Shown here piece by piece: positions 10,824 through 17,797 of a stretch of DNA of 48,944 nucleotides. Position numbers and translations under genes: made by a program. The notes beneath the pieces are model-generated. The model ran no database searches. It saw nothing but the letters and a program-made list of their open reading frames with translations, and was not told the DNA's origin. Each line of letters starts with the position of its first letter. Within the stretch, counting starts at the first letter, position 1. Origin of the DNA: Rhizobiaceae bacterium (GTDB lineage: Bacteria > Pseudomonadota > Alphaproteobacteria > Rhizobiales > Rhizobiaceae); assembly GCA_028279875.1 (NCBI GenBank), contig JANQMU010000093.1, forward strand, positions 1 through 48,944, in the 5' to 3' direction.

Positions 10824-11183
10824 ATGATCAGCAAAATCGTAAAAATGGCGGCACTGGTTGCCATGGTCGGTGTCGGCTCAGTCGCCGCCACCACGCAACA
10901 GGCCGCCGCCGGCGGCATAGAGTTTTCAATCGAGGTCGGCCGCGGATCGGGGCCGAGCTGGGGTCCGGGGCCTGGCTGGGGACCCTATTGGGGCCCGCCG
11001 CCGAACCGCGGCAAATGCAAGCCGCGCCGCGCCGTCAAAAAAGCCCGCCATATGGGCGTGCGCGGCAGCCGCATCGTCCGACGCAACCACAAGCGCGTCG
11101 TCGTCAGGGGCTGGCGTCATGGCTACCCGGTCAAGGTGGTCTTCGGCAATCGCCGCCACTGCCCGGTCATCGCCCTTCGCTGA
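10824..11183 (+). CDS. Small basic Gly/Trp/Pro-rich secreted protein, unknown function
   Basis: I do not recognise a family. The 119-residue product has a clear signal peptide (MISKIVKMAALVAMVGVGSV, cleavage probably after AAAGG). A short aromatic-glycine-proline segment follows (GPGPGWGPYWGPPPNRG, about 55-71), then a strongly basic C-terminal half (RRAVKKARHMGVRGSRIVRR) with two cysteines, Cys64-like and near the end. GAGAG lies before the ATG. It may act at the cell envelope. It is convergent with the SIMPL gene and shares a terminator with it. Confidence 0.7.
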   Translation: MISKIVKMAALVAMVGVGSVAATTQQAAAGGIEFSIEVGRGSGPSWGPGPGWGPYWGPPPNRGKCKPRRAVKKARHMGVRGSRIVRRNHKRVVVRGWRHGYPVKVVFGNRRHCPVIALR

Positions 11184-11213
11184 TCGTCAAGTCCCTACCC
11201 GATCAGCGGACAT

Positions 11214-11252
11214 CCTCCGGCACCGATCCAGCGGGATCTGTGCCGGGGGTTT
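11214..11252. terminator. Likely bidirectional terminator
   Basis: A long hairpin with arms around CCGGCAC (11217-11223) and GTGCCGG (11240-11246), plus an inner GATCC/GGATC pair, is followed by TTTCT on the plus strand. It lies exactly between two convergent genes. Confidence 0.6.
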
Positions 11253-11984
11253 CTATTGCTTCAGCTCGAAATTCACATTGACCTTCACGCTGTACTGGTT
11301 TTCGCCCGAGGCGACCGGCACGGCGGCGCCGGATGAGGCCTTCATCGCCGTTTCGGCGCGCATCAGCGGCACCGGAGAGGGCGCGCGGTGCTGCTCGTCG
11401 ATCAGTGCGATGCGCCCGAGTTCGACTCCGGCGGCCTCTGCGAGGGTCCTGGCCTTGGCGATGGCATCGCTGACAGCATCCTTGCGCGCCTCGTTGATTG
11501 CGGCGGACGGGTCGTCATTGGTGAACTGGATATTGCCGCCCTGATTGACACCGAGGGTCACCGACTTGTCGAGAATGGTTCCCAGCTTCGACAGATCGCG
11601 CACGCGTACAGTCAGGGTGTTGGAGACCCGGTAGCCGGTGATCTGCGGCTCGACCGGCGTGTTGTCGGTGCTCTTGGGATAGAAATATTGCGGATCGATG
11701 GAGAAGTTCGAGGTCTGCAGGTCGCGGGTCTCGATGCCGGACTGCTTCATGGCGGCCAGAACCTCCGTCATCGCCCGGTTGTTGGCGTCGAGCGCCGCGC
11801 GTGCGGTTTTTTCCTGGCGCAGGACCGACAGGGTGACCAGTGCCATATCCGGCGCAAGGCGGGCGATGCCTTCACCAGTGACGGAGACGATGCCCGGCTT
11901 TTCAGCCTGCGGCGTCTGTGCCAGGGCCGCGGCCGGCGCGACAGCGAGGGCGAGAATGAAGGCGATGCTGCGATGGAAAATCAT
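11253..11984 (-). CDS. Periplasmic SIMPL-domain (DUF541) protein
   Basis: The 243-residue protein has a signal peptide (MIFHRSIAFILALAVAPAAA, cleavage after ALAQ) and the SIMPL/DUF541 fold: VSVTGEGIARLAPDMALVTL at the front, NNRAMTEVLAAMKQSGI in the middle, and AKARTLAEAAGVELGRIALI near the end. E. coli YggE belongs to this family and is linked to oxidative stress tolerance; the biochemical role is unknown. Length is normal. It reads toward the terminator at 11214-11252. Confidence 0.92.
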   Translation of the reverse strand: MIFHRSIAFILALAVAPAAALAQTPQAEKPGIVSVTGEGIARLAPDMALVTLSVLRQEKTARAALDANNRAMTEVLAAMKQSGIETRDLQTSNFSIDPQYFYPKSTDNTPVEPQITGYRVSNTLTVRVRDLSKLGTILDKSVTLGVNQGGNIQFTNDDPSAAINEARKDAVSDAIAKARTLAEAAGVELGRIALIDEQHRAPSPVPLMRAETAMKASSGAAVPVASGENQYSVKVNVNFELKQ

Positions 11985-12134
11985 GACGACCCTGTTGGTT
12001 GTTGGCGCTTTGTGCAGTGATTAGCGGCGCTTTGCGGCAATGTCTTGTCGGCGCCTGCAATTTGGTTTAATCGGGTCCGGTTCGCGCATCAACCATCACG
12101 ATGCGCCCGGACCGGCGGACCGTTGCGCCGGGTG

Positions 12135-12211
12135 GGGCCTGTAGCTCAATTGGTTAGAGCCGGCGGCTCATAACCGCTTGGTTGGGGGTTCGAGTCCCTC
12201 CGGGCCCACCA
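12135..12211 (+). tRNA. tRNA with CAU anticodon, probably tRNA-Ile2
   Basis: This is a 77-base cloverleaf. The acceptor GGGCCTG pairs with CGGGCCC (one G-U), and CCA is encoded (12209-12211). The D arm is GCTC/GAGC and the anticodon stem GGCGG/CCGCT with CAT at 12169-12171. The T arm carries GGTTCGAGTCC. The first pair is G-C, so it is not initiator tRNA. The CTCATAA loop with CTTGGT in the variable region resembles ileX-type tRNA-Ile2, where C34 becomes lysidine, more than elongator tRNA-Met. The accessory island begins just downstream. Confidence 0.9.
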
Positions 12212-12223
12212 CTCAGTCCATGG

Positions 12224-12265
12224 TCCGTTCTTGAGACATAGTGAACTGCACCCAAATTGTGCCAA
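12224..12265. repeat. Left copy of 42-bp island-bracketing direct repeat
   Basis: The segment begins TCCGTTCTTGAGACATAGTG and ends CCCAAATTGTGCCAA. It recurs in the same orientation at 17756-17797 with one mismatch (A/G at the 21st base). This copy starts 12 bases after the tRNA CCA end. It behaves like a boundary or att-like repeat of the 5.5-kb island, though it does not include the tRNA itself. Confidence 0.85.
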
Positions 12266-12300
12266 TCTACCGGTTCGACGCGATGCGGGAGGAGGTCGGC

Positions 12301-12465
12301 GTGGATCTGCACATTGATGCAATCTGGTACGCGGTGTCGATGATCCACCAGGTGATGATCCGTGATTTCGGCGGCCGCGACATGACGGAGGAGGAGATGG
12401 AGCCGATCCTGGCGGAGATGATCGATGACCAGTTCCGCAAGGCGCACGGACGAAAAAGGCGATAA
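12301..12465 (+). CDS. Small unknown protein (54 aa)
   Basis: I do not recognise it. A strong GGGAGGAGG (12287-12295) is placed for the GTG at 12301 (VDLHIDAIWYAVSMIHQVMI). An ATG at 12283 and a GTG at 12241 in the same frame are alternatives, but 12241 lies inside the 42-bp repeat. The product ends in an acidic helix (TEEEMEPILAEMIDDQ) and a basic tail (KAHGRKRR). There is no membrane segment. It is the first gene of the island. Confidence 0.45.
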   Translation: MDLHIDAIWYAVSMIHQVMIRDFGGRDMTEEEMEPILAEMIDDQFRKAHGRKRR

Positions 12466-12750
12466 CCCCTAAAATTCGGTGATTGGATTCGCGGATTTTA
12501 CACGCGAAGATGGCGGGCGGGGTAGTGGCATACCCCGCTTCAGGCGATCACCCGCCCTATCGTGTAACACACGCCCGCCGCAGCGCGCGGTATAGAAGGG
12601 GGGACGCTTGCGTAACGACGATCTCAAAGACCGCCTGAGCATCACCTACCCAAACACACGGAAGCAACGCGCCGGTCGGCGCGCACGCCTTCGCCACGGA
12701 TGTAGGCTTTTTTCGCGGGCGCGACATGCCTTATTTTCCGCAATCCAAAG
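12466..12750. other. Non-coding stretch upstream of first lipoprotein gene
   Basis: No gene is supported. It contains a GGGGTA...TACCCC hairpin at about 12518-12535. A 42-codon frame from about 12511 has no clear ribosome-binding site. It may be remnant mobile DNA. Confidence 0.35.
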
Positions 12751-12800
12751 GTTGCGAAAAATGAACGAATGGTAACACTGGTTGAAAGGGGAGGGACCCA
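12751..12800 (+). repeat. Conserved leader of lipoprotein cassette, copy 1
   Basis: The 50 bases directly before the first lipoprotein gene recur before the second one at 15150-15199. Both contain ATGAACGAATGGT followed by a stop (a four-codon frame, MNEW) and GGGGAGGGA as ribosome-binding site. It probably holds the shared translation/regulatory leader. Confidence 0.7.
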
Positions 12801-13178
12801 ATGCTCCGGATCGTGTCGCTCATTTGTATTGCCGGCCTGGCCGGCTGCGCCAGCTCGTCAGGTTACGGACGCGCCATGCAGTACAAGTGGGACTACAAGC
12901 TTGTCAGAATGCCCGACGATACCTATCGCGTCTACGAACACCCGAAGGAAGATGTGGTCATGACGACGACGAGTGTGTCGACTGCGATCGGGACAGGTGT
13001 TGCCAGCGGCGCCATATTCGGCCTGGCTCAACCCGACACGCCAGAACATCGGCACGAAGCCGCCGCGCGCAAATACCTGAACGACACCGGCCGAGCCCGC
13101 TGCACCATCACCCGCGGCTACCTGCTGATCCGGCTGCAATATGAGTTTACGTACAGTTGTCCGGGGACGGCCGGCTAG
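12801..13178 (+). CDS. Small lipoprotein, island paralogue 1
   Basis: The 125-residue protein has a lipoprotein signal: MLRIVSLICIAGLAGC with Cys16 as the acylation site. The function is unknown. It shares with the gene at 15200-15580 the blocks GRAM.Y, RMPDDTYRV (33-41), HPKE, a Ser/Thr/Ala/Gly segment (about 53-73) that could form a membrane hairpin, and HEAAARKYLNDTGR.RCTI..GYLL....YEFTY.C. The two conserved cysteines in the C-terminal domain could form a disulfide. The ribosome-binding site GGGAGGG is good. A decayed third copy lies at 13571-13705. Confidence 0.8.
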   Translation: MLRIVSLICIAGLAGCASSSGYGRAMQYKWDYKLVRMPDDTYRVYEHPKEDVVMTTTSVSTAIGTGVASGAIFGLAQPDTPEHRHEAAARKYLNDTGRARCTITRGYLLIRLQYEFTYSCPGTAG

Positions 13179-13260
13179 CCGCAATAGCTATCGAACGACT
13201 TGTGATCGATTGATGGTGGAGAGTCTGGTCAAACTAGATTTGCAACAGGAGGAATGCACG

Positions 13261-13554
13261 ATGGCAAATGCTGAGGATTTCAAAGCAAAACTGGAAAGGG
13301 AAAATGCTCTCTTCGAGGTGCTTGAGAGAATGTCCACTGATGTCAAATGGTCTTATATTGGTACAAAATCTCGAGACGGGGACGTTCTTCAGGTCACGAA
13401 CAGGATATGGCGACGCAAGTCCGATGGAATGTTTTTGCGATGTGAGGAACTGAAGGGATTGTTGCGGATTGGCACAAGACCAGAACGCGATGCCAATGGG
13501 TCATTTGAAGACTGCTTTCTCGGGTATCCTCATGTCGTAGTCGGAGCGTTCTGA
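13261..13554 (+). CDS. Unknown 97-aa cytoplasmic protein
   Basis: I do not recognise it. The ATG at 13261 has a textbook AGGAGG 8 bases upstream, which decides the start against an extension to 13141. The protein begins with a charged helix (EDFKAKLERENALFEVLERM), then WSYIGTKSRDGDVLQVTNRI suggests beta strands. There is no signal or membrane segment. It sits between an intact lipoprotein gene and a 3' remnant of the same gene, as if it had been inserted as cargo. Base composition is AT-richer than the core genes. Confidence 0.65.
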   Translation: MANAEDFKAKLERENALFEVLERMSTDVKWSYIGTKSRDGDVLQVTNRIWRRKSDGMFLRCEELKGLLRIGTRPERDANGSFEDCFLGYPHVVVGAF

Positions 13555-13570
13555 CGTCCGTTATGGTGCG

Positions 13571-13705
13571 GCCCGTCACGCCCGAACAGAGGCACGAAGC
13601 CGCCGCCCGCAGTTTTTGAACGACACCGGCCGCGCCCGCTGCACCATCACCAGCGGCTACCTGCTGATGCAGCCGCAATATGAGTTCACCTACAGGTGTC
13701 CGTAG
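13571..13705 (+). pseudogene. 3' remnant of the lipoprotein gene (third copy)
   Basis: The segment translates to PEQRHEAAARS, then a one-base loss gives TTTTTGA. In the shifted frame it continues NDTGRARCTITSGYLLMQPQ and YEFTYRCP stop, the C-terminal domain of the two intact lipoproteins. The N-terminal half and signal are absent. It resembles copy 2 (SGYLLMQPQ) more than copy 1 (RGYLLIRLQ), so it is not a simple duplicate of its neighbour. Confidence 0.85.
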
Positions 13706-13863
13706 CGCGGCCGGCTTAATTCAGTACCGCCTTTACTACTCAAATCCGTCGATTGCGGGCAGGGCAGGCAAAACGCTCGTTGTCCCGGCTGCTTGATCGT
13801 TGATGAGGCAGGGCATGTAAGGGACGTTATACGTAACACTAGACACAGGTTGCGGAGGAAGAA

Positions 13864-14661
13864 ATGCCATCCAGCCCATTAAAGCAACTGCTTAATTATG
13901 ATTTACTGCGCGGCCTCCAACGGAGCCGTGTTAACCAGCTGAACAGCTCTTACATCGAAGTCAGCTTAACGGTTCAGGGCCTAAGGGAGCTTCGGACAAG
14001 TTTGGAAAAACTGCCAGAGAAACAAATGTATCGAGTTCCCCGAATGCGAGGCGGTAAAAGAGAAGTGTTCCGCAAAACCTCTGAAATATTGGAACACATC
14101 GATCGTCGCATATCGTACTCAGAATATGCGCAATCTATTGTGTTTGCGGTGGCCCTTGCCGAAGGTTTTATTAAAGACACACTTATTCTTGTACTCACAG
14201 CGTACCCAAAAAAAATTTTGATTTCTGCAAAAGGCAATGAAGGAAATCCGTCAATAGCCTTTAAAGATATTATCGAAGTGGCCGATGTGGAGCGTTTGAT
14301 TGTCCACCAAGCAGTGTTGCGCCTGAATGAAGTGACATACGCGTCGCCCGAGCAATATGCTATCTATTTTGAGAGCGTGACCGGCTTCAGTCTGGGTGAC
14401 CACCTCCCGAAGTACATAGAGATTAAAGCGACCAGGGATCTGTTGGTTCACAACGATGGAATCATAAACCCTGTCTACCTTGAAAAAGCCGGAGAATTGG
14501 CACGGGGAAAACTGGACGATCGCATCAACATCAATACGGCCTATTTTGAGGAGACGGTCCGCACGCTCAAGCATATAAACAGCGCGATATACCGCGGCAT
14601 GCTGGACAAGTACGGAGAGAGCAAACCGTTTGCGGATGCGGTTACCCGCCACGCTGTTTGA
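13864..14661 (+). CDS. HEPN-motif protein, candidate ribonuclease / defence factor
   Basis: The 265-residue, mostly helical protein carries ATRDLLVHNDGIINPVYLEK, where Arg191-Asp192 and His196 make the RD-x3-H (RX4H) signature of HEPN ribonucleases, followed by the HN-G-I pattern common in the family. Another helical block (SYSEYAQSIVFAVALAEGFI, about 85-104) resembles the other long HEPN helix. There is no signal peptide or membrane segment. GGAGGAAG precedes the ATG. HEPN proteins occur as toxins and as effectors of abortive-infection and CRISPR systems. No MNT antitoxin partner is adjacent, so it would act alone or with a distant partner. Codon use is markedly AT-richer than the core genes, consistent with transfer. 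Confidence 0.7.
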   Translation: MPSSPLKQLLNYDLLRGLQRSRVNQLNSSYIEVSLTVQGLRELRTSLEKLPEKQMYRVPRMRGGKREVFRKTSEILEHIDRRISYSEYAQSIVFAVALAEGFIKDTLILVLTAYPKKILISAKGNEGNPSIAFKDIIEVADVERLIVHQAVLRLNEVTYASPEQYAIYFESVTGFSLGDHLPKYIEIKATRDLLVHNDGIINPVYLEKAGELARGKLDDRININTAYFEETVRTLKHINSAIYRGMLDKYGESKPFADAVTRHAV

Positions 14662-14692
14662 GCCCTTCTGACTGGCCCAAATGTGAATCCAA

Positions 14693-15144
14693 CTGCACAA
14701 CTTAATTGCGCTGTTTGCCAGCGGGTCGCGTTTTGCTAATGCTTTATATATACGTTGTTTTCTGCGTTCTTGTGCGTCGTTTTCGCCAAGTTGCGCACGA
14801 CGCACAACTTAATTTTGCTTTTCAGCCGTCGCGACCACCCCACCGCACCGCCTTTCGATTGTCGGTCTTCAAATCCAATTGCTGTTTCGTTTCAATGGCC
14901 TGCTCGATAACCCGCCCTGCGCTCCGGACCGTTTTCGAATGCGTTTCGAAACCTCGCTGCGCTCCCGGCGAAGCCCACCCGATTCCGCCGTTTTTGCTGA
15001 GACCCGCTGTCAAACGAACCGCCCGCCGCCGTCCGCCTGGTCGCCGCCATCCCCTTGTATTGCCGACGTTTCCCGCCAATTCCCGCCTGATCCCGCATAA
15101 TCCCGCATAATCCCGGAAATACCAGAACCCGGTGTCAAACTACA
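14693..15144. repeat. ~450-bp island repeat, copy A
   Basis: It starts CTGCACAACTTAATT and ends GGTGTCAAACTACA. An imperfect direct copy lies at 17312-17755. The best-kept part is the right-hand ~220 bases (TTCGAATGCGTTTCGAA, CCCGCTGTCAAACGAACCGC, CCGCCATCCCCTTGTA, then the 10-bp iterons). Open frames on either strand differ between the copies, so it is probably non-coding. Copy A is followed directly by lipoprotein cassette 2. Confidence 0.8.
15071..15120. repeat. Five tandem 10-bp iterons (TCCCGCNNNN)
   Basis: The units are TCCCGCCAAT, TCCCGCCTGA, TCCCGCATAA, TCCCGCATAA and TCCCGGAAAT, in register with no gaps. A 10-bp period matches one helical turn and places the C-tract on one face of DNA. 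This suggests a protein-binding array or a replication slip product. Confidence 0.85.
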
Positions 15145-15149
15145 CAGAA

Positions 15150-15199
15150 GTTGCGAGAAATGAACGAATGGTGACAATGGTTGAAAAGGGGAGGGATCC
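15150..15199 (+). repeat. Conserved leader of lipoprotein cassette, copy 2
   Basis: It matches 12751-12800 (GTTGCGA.AAATGAACGAAT, then GGT.ACA.TGGTTGAAA and GGGGAGGGA). It is joined directly to the end of repeat copy A. Confidence 0.7.
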
Positions 15200-15580
15200 A
15201 TGCTCCGGATAGCGTTACTTGTTCTCGTCGCCGGCCTGGCCGGCTGCGCCAATCCAAATGCGTTTGGCCGCGCCATGGAGTACAACAGCGCAAAGATCAC
15301 CAGGGTCAGGATGCCCGACGACACCTATCGCGTGTTCGATCACCCCAAGGAACAGAAGATCATGACGACGTCGAGCGTCGGAACGGCAGCCGCAGCCGGC
15401 GCTGCCCGCAGCGCCACATTCGGACTCGGCGACCCGTTCGCGCCGGAGCAAAGACACGAGGCGGCCGCACGCAAATACCTGAACGACACCGGCCGCACCC
15501 GCTGCACCATCACCAGCGGATACCTGCTGATGCAGCCGCAATACGAATTCACCTATGAGTGCCCGGAGCCGACCGGCTGA
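15200..15580 (+). CDS. Small lipoprotein, island paralogue 2
   Basis: The 126-residue paralogue of the protein at 12801-13178 has the lipobox in MLRIALLVLVAGLAGC (Cys16). The shared blocks are GRAMEY, VRMPDDTYRVFDHPKE, a Ser/Ala/Gly segment and HEAAARKYLNDTGR, RCTITSGYLLMQPQYEFTYE, C. The middle part differs most between the paralogues (AAAAGAARSATFG against AIGTGVASGAIFG). It is probably anchored in a membrane facing the periplasm. The function is unknown; the constant company of cargo genes suggests it belongs to the island's own equipment. Confidence 0.8.
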   Translation: MLRIALLVLVAGLAGCANPNAFGRAMEYNSAKITRVRMPDDTYRVFDHPKEQKIMTTSSVGTAAAAGAARSATFGLGDPFAPEQRHEAAARKYLNDTGRTRCTITSGYLLMQPQYEFTYECPEPTG

Positions 15581-15786
15581 TCCTGTCCAATCAAACGGCG
15601 GTGCGGGACAAAGCTGCCCCTTCAATTGGAACAACTACAAAGAGACTGGTTGTTCGTATTTCTTAGGAACTATCTGGACCACTCACCGAGGCTGGGCCGC
15701 AGTAATTCAGCACCTCTCGGTCGAGATATTCGCAATGCGATCCGTCATTTCTACATCATTGTAGGATATAGATAATACTGTTTACA

Positions 15787-16905
15787 TTACTCGGACTTCA
15801 AAGGAATCCTGGCCCGACTTATGGGGTCGATCAGCCTAACTTTGGAAAGCACAGCTTCTCTCAAATGATTTTCCTCTTTAATCGCGGACCAGGACTTACA
15901 GCGTGCCAACTCGATAGTGACCAAGAGATTTATACGAGGAGAGTCAAGTTCTGAAAGTTCGGCAATGGTGCTTGGTTTCGCCAAATCTGAATTCCTGCAA
16001 TATTCAAACATTGACATAACCAAATCGACGGTATCGTCATTGATTTTCCGGAACTCAATTTGTGGCACGTGATCCAAAGAGATTTTCGGCGCTTTATGCG
16101 GAGTTTTTTGTTCACCACGTTCAAGCCGCCAATTTTCATATTCGGAGTTTTTGACCAATACTGATCCACCGAATATGTACGCATACTCAGCGTGAACCCA
16201 TCCATAATTGGGTATGGCGCTATCAACAAATATGCACTTACGGCAACTAATGGGTGGCTGTGTCGAATCACCCCCACCCCAGAAAATCACTTTGATAAAT
16301 ACACCTCCGTCGGTGCGGACGAATTTGAAACTTGAATCTCCTAGATGAACATCACGCAGCCTAATGCCAGGAACTTCAGCGCCACTTAGATTTAGTCGAT
16401 GTATCTGAAATGGCTGATCTGAAAATGTCGGTCCACTTCTACCTCGGCTTTCAATCTTTACTCCACTCAATCTTAGTGCCGGATCGCAACTCCCATCCGC
16501 GTTTCTTCCCAGTCTCATTGCCTCGCAACTCAGATCTATTGAACTGAGTGACAGTCCGTATTGGTCGAGGAGAGTAAGAGCCTGCCCTTTTCCGCTATCC
16601 CCTCCAACAGGGTTTGCAAGTATGGAGCGAGCCGCAGCAATTCGGTTAAACTTACGGAAATCACGTTCTTCGCGGCGGGCATCAAGGTCAACCATTATTT
16701 GAATTCCAGTAGCCACCACCACAAAGAAACCAATAATACCCCCGAAGATGCCACATAATCTTAGAGCTGGATTGCCACCAATCCAATTGTCAAGTCGCTC
16801 CAATCGACCCATAATTCCGCCGTTATAACGCGCCGTATCCCGGCGTGTCGCGGTCCTATAGTATGGCTTGGCAGGAATTCGCCTGGCTTTTTTTATCCGC
16901 CTCAT
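15787..16905 (-). CDS. Membrane-anchored pentapeptide-like protein, unknown role
   Basis: The frame encodes 372 residues. The N-terminus is basic, followed by one membrane helix (about 49-72, LCGIFGGIIGFFVVVATGIQ) and a linker (DLDARREERDFRKFNRIAAA). The motif GGDSGKGQALTLLDQYG resembles the NSGK..AL..L element found before pentapeptide-repeat domains. Pentapeptide-like turns follow (HRLNLSGAEVPGIRLRDVHL). The rest is cysteine-containing and unrecognised. Start choice is uncertain: ATG 16905 or ATG 16812 (MGRLERLDNWIGG), the latter placing the helix near the N-terminus. It is opposite in strand to its neighbours and AT-rich, so it is likely island cargo. Confidence 0.65.
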   Translation of the reverse strand: MRRIKKARRIPAKPYYRTATRRDTARYNGGIMGRLERLDNWIGGNPALRLCGIFGGIIGFFVVVATGIQIMVDLDARREERDFRKFNRIAAARSILANPVGGDSGKGQALTLLDQYGLSLSSIDLSCEAMRLGRNADGSCDPALRLSGVKIESRGRSGPTFSDQPFQIHRLNLSGAEVPGIRLRDVHLGDSSFKFVRTDGGVFIKVIFWGGGDSTQPPISCRKCIFVDSAIPNYGWVHAEYAYIFGGSVLVKNSEYENWRLERGEQKTPHKAPKISLDHVPQIEFRKINDDTVDLVMSMFEYCRNSDLAKPSTIAELSELDSPRINLLVTIELARCKSWSAIKEENHLREAVLSKVRLIDPISRARIPLKSE

Positions 16906-17311
16906 GTTTATCTATCTGCTTTCCGGGTGAGCTTCATCGCTCGCGAAAAATGAACCAATTCTCAACAATGATTGCAGGCTCTGGCGAGTTCGAAACTGCC
17001 ATCATTTTTACGTTGTTTCTATAGGGTTCTAAATGACCAATTGTATATCTTTTGGAGACGAGAATTGGCCATAGCGAATGGCAAGAAGCCATTTGGTAAG
17101 CCGAGTCGCTGTAAAACGTCGCATCGGCCAACTATTAATGAATGACCGGCTTCAGAAGCATCGTGGGTGAACTTAGACATCGCGTCAATGTCTGGCAATT
17201 CCCAATGTTGCCACTTGGCTCAGTGAAATCGGATTGTTGGGTTTGACTCTATGCGGTCACTGTGATGATCCAACGATGGCGCCTTGATCCTGCCATACTG
17301 CCCGAATCCTG
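16906..17311. other. AT-rich non-coding stretch
   Basis: About 400 bases with no supported gene. A 65-codon frame on the minus strand (16934-17131) has no family resemblance and no clear ribosome-binding site. The region may contain the promoter of the pentapeptide-like gene. Confidence 0.35.
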
Positions 17312-17755
17312 CTGCACAACTTAAATTCGCTGCTCACTGCCAGCCCTGTAACCGCTATCTCATTGATTGATTGTGTTTTTTTGCATCTTTACGCGCAGTA
17401 TTTGCAAACTTGTGCACGGCGCACAACTTGATTTTGCTTTCCGGCAGCCACGACCGCCCCGCGGCACGGCCTTTCGAATGCGGGTCTTCAAGTGCATTTG
17501 CCGTATCGATTCAACGGCCTGCCCGCCACCATGCTCCGTGCTCCGCGGTCTTCTCGAATGCGTTTCGAAGCCCTGCCGTGTTCTCTTTTAGGGTCGCCCG
17601 ATTCCGCTGTTTTTGCTAAAACCCGCTGTCAAACGAACCGCCCACCGCCGTCTGCCTGGTGTCGCCGCCATCCCCTTGTAATACCGACGTTTCCCGTCAA
17701 ACCCCGCCTGATCCCGCATAATCCCGGAAATACCTGAACCCGGTGTCAAACTACA
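17312..17755. repeat. ~450-bp island repeat, copy B
   Basis: This is the direct, imperfect copy of 14693-15144, with the same start (CTGCACAACTTAA) and end (GGTGTCAAACTACA). Instead of a lipoprotein cassette it is followed at once by the right copy of the 42-bp bracketing repeat, so it marks the right end of the island. Confidence 0.8.
17692..17731. repeat. Four tandem 10-bp iterons, second array
   Basis: The units are TCCCGTCAAA, CCCCGCCTGA, TCCCGCATAA and TCCCGGAAAT. The array has one TCCCGCATAA unit fewer than the one at 15071-15120. The differing unit number is typical of slippage in a tandem array. Confidence 0.8.
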
Positions 17756-17797
17756 TCCGTTCTTGAGACATAGTGAGCTGCACCCAAATTGTGCCAA
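17756..17797. repeat. Right copy of 42-bp island-bracketing direct repeat
   Basis: It matches 12224-12265 at 41 of 42 bases in the same orientation. Beyond it the sequence returns to a core-like gene (CBS-BON protein). Recombination between the copies would delete about 5.5 kb and leave tRNA, one repeat and the CBS gene. Confidence 0.85.

Noticed and set aside
12135..12211. Calling the tRNA initiator or elongator tRNA-Met from its CAU anticodon
   Set aside because: The first pair is G-C, excluding initiator. The variable region and anticodon arm resemble tRNA-Ile2 better; a covariance model and the presence of TilS would settle it.
12224..12300. Translation of the 42-bp repeat as a shared peptide start (CTQIVP) before small frames at 12241 and 17773
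   Set aside because: Downstream residues differ completely, and the better ribosome-binding site points to GTG 12301, so the shared codons come from the DNA repeat.
14822..15098. Minus-strand frames across the ~450-bp repeat (68-85 codons) that look partly similar in copy B
   Set aside because: Frames are interrupted differently in the two copies and lack starts with ribosome-binding sites; the nucleotide sequence, not a protein, seems conserved.
15071..15120. Possible CRISPR-like array because of regular repeats
   Set aside because: Units are 10 bp in direct tandem without spacers; no cas gene is in the window.
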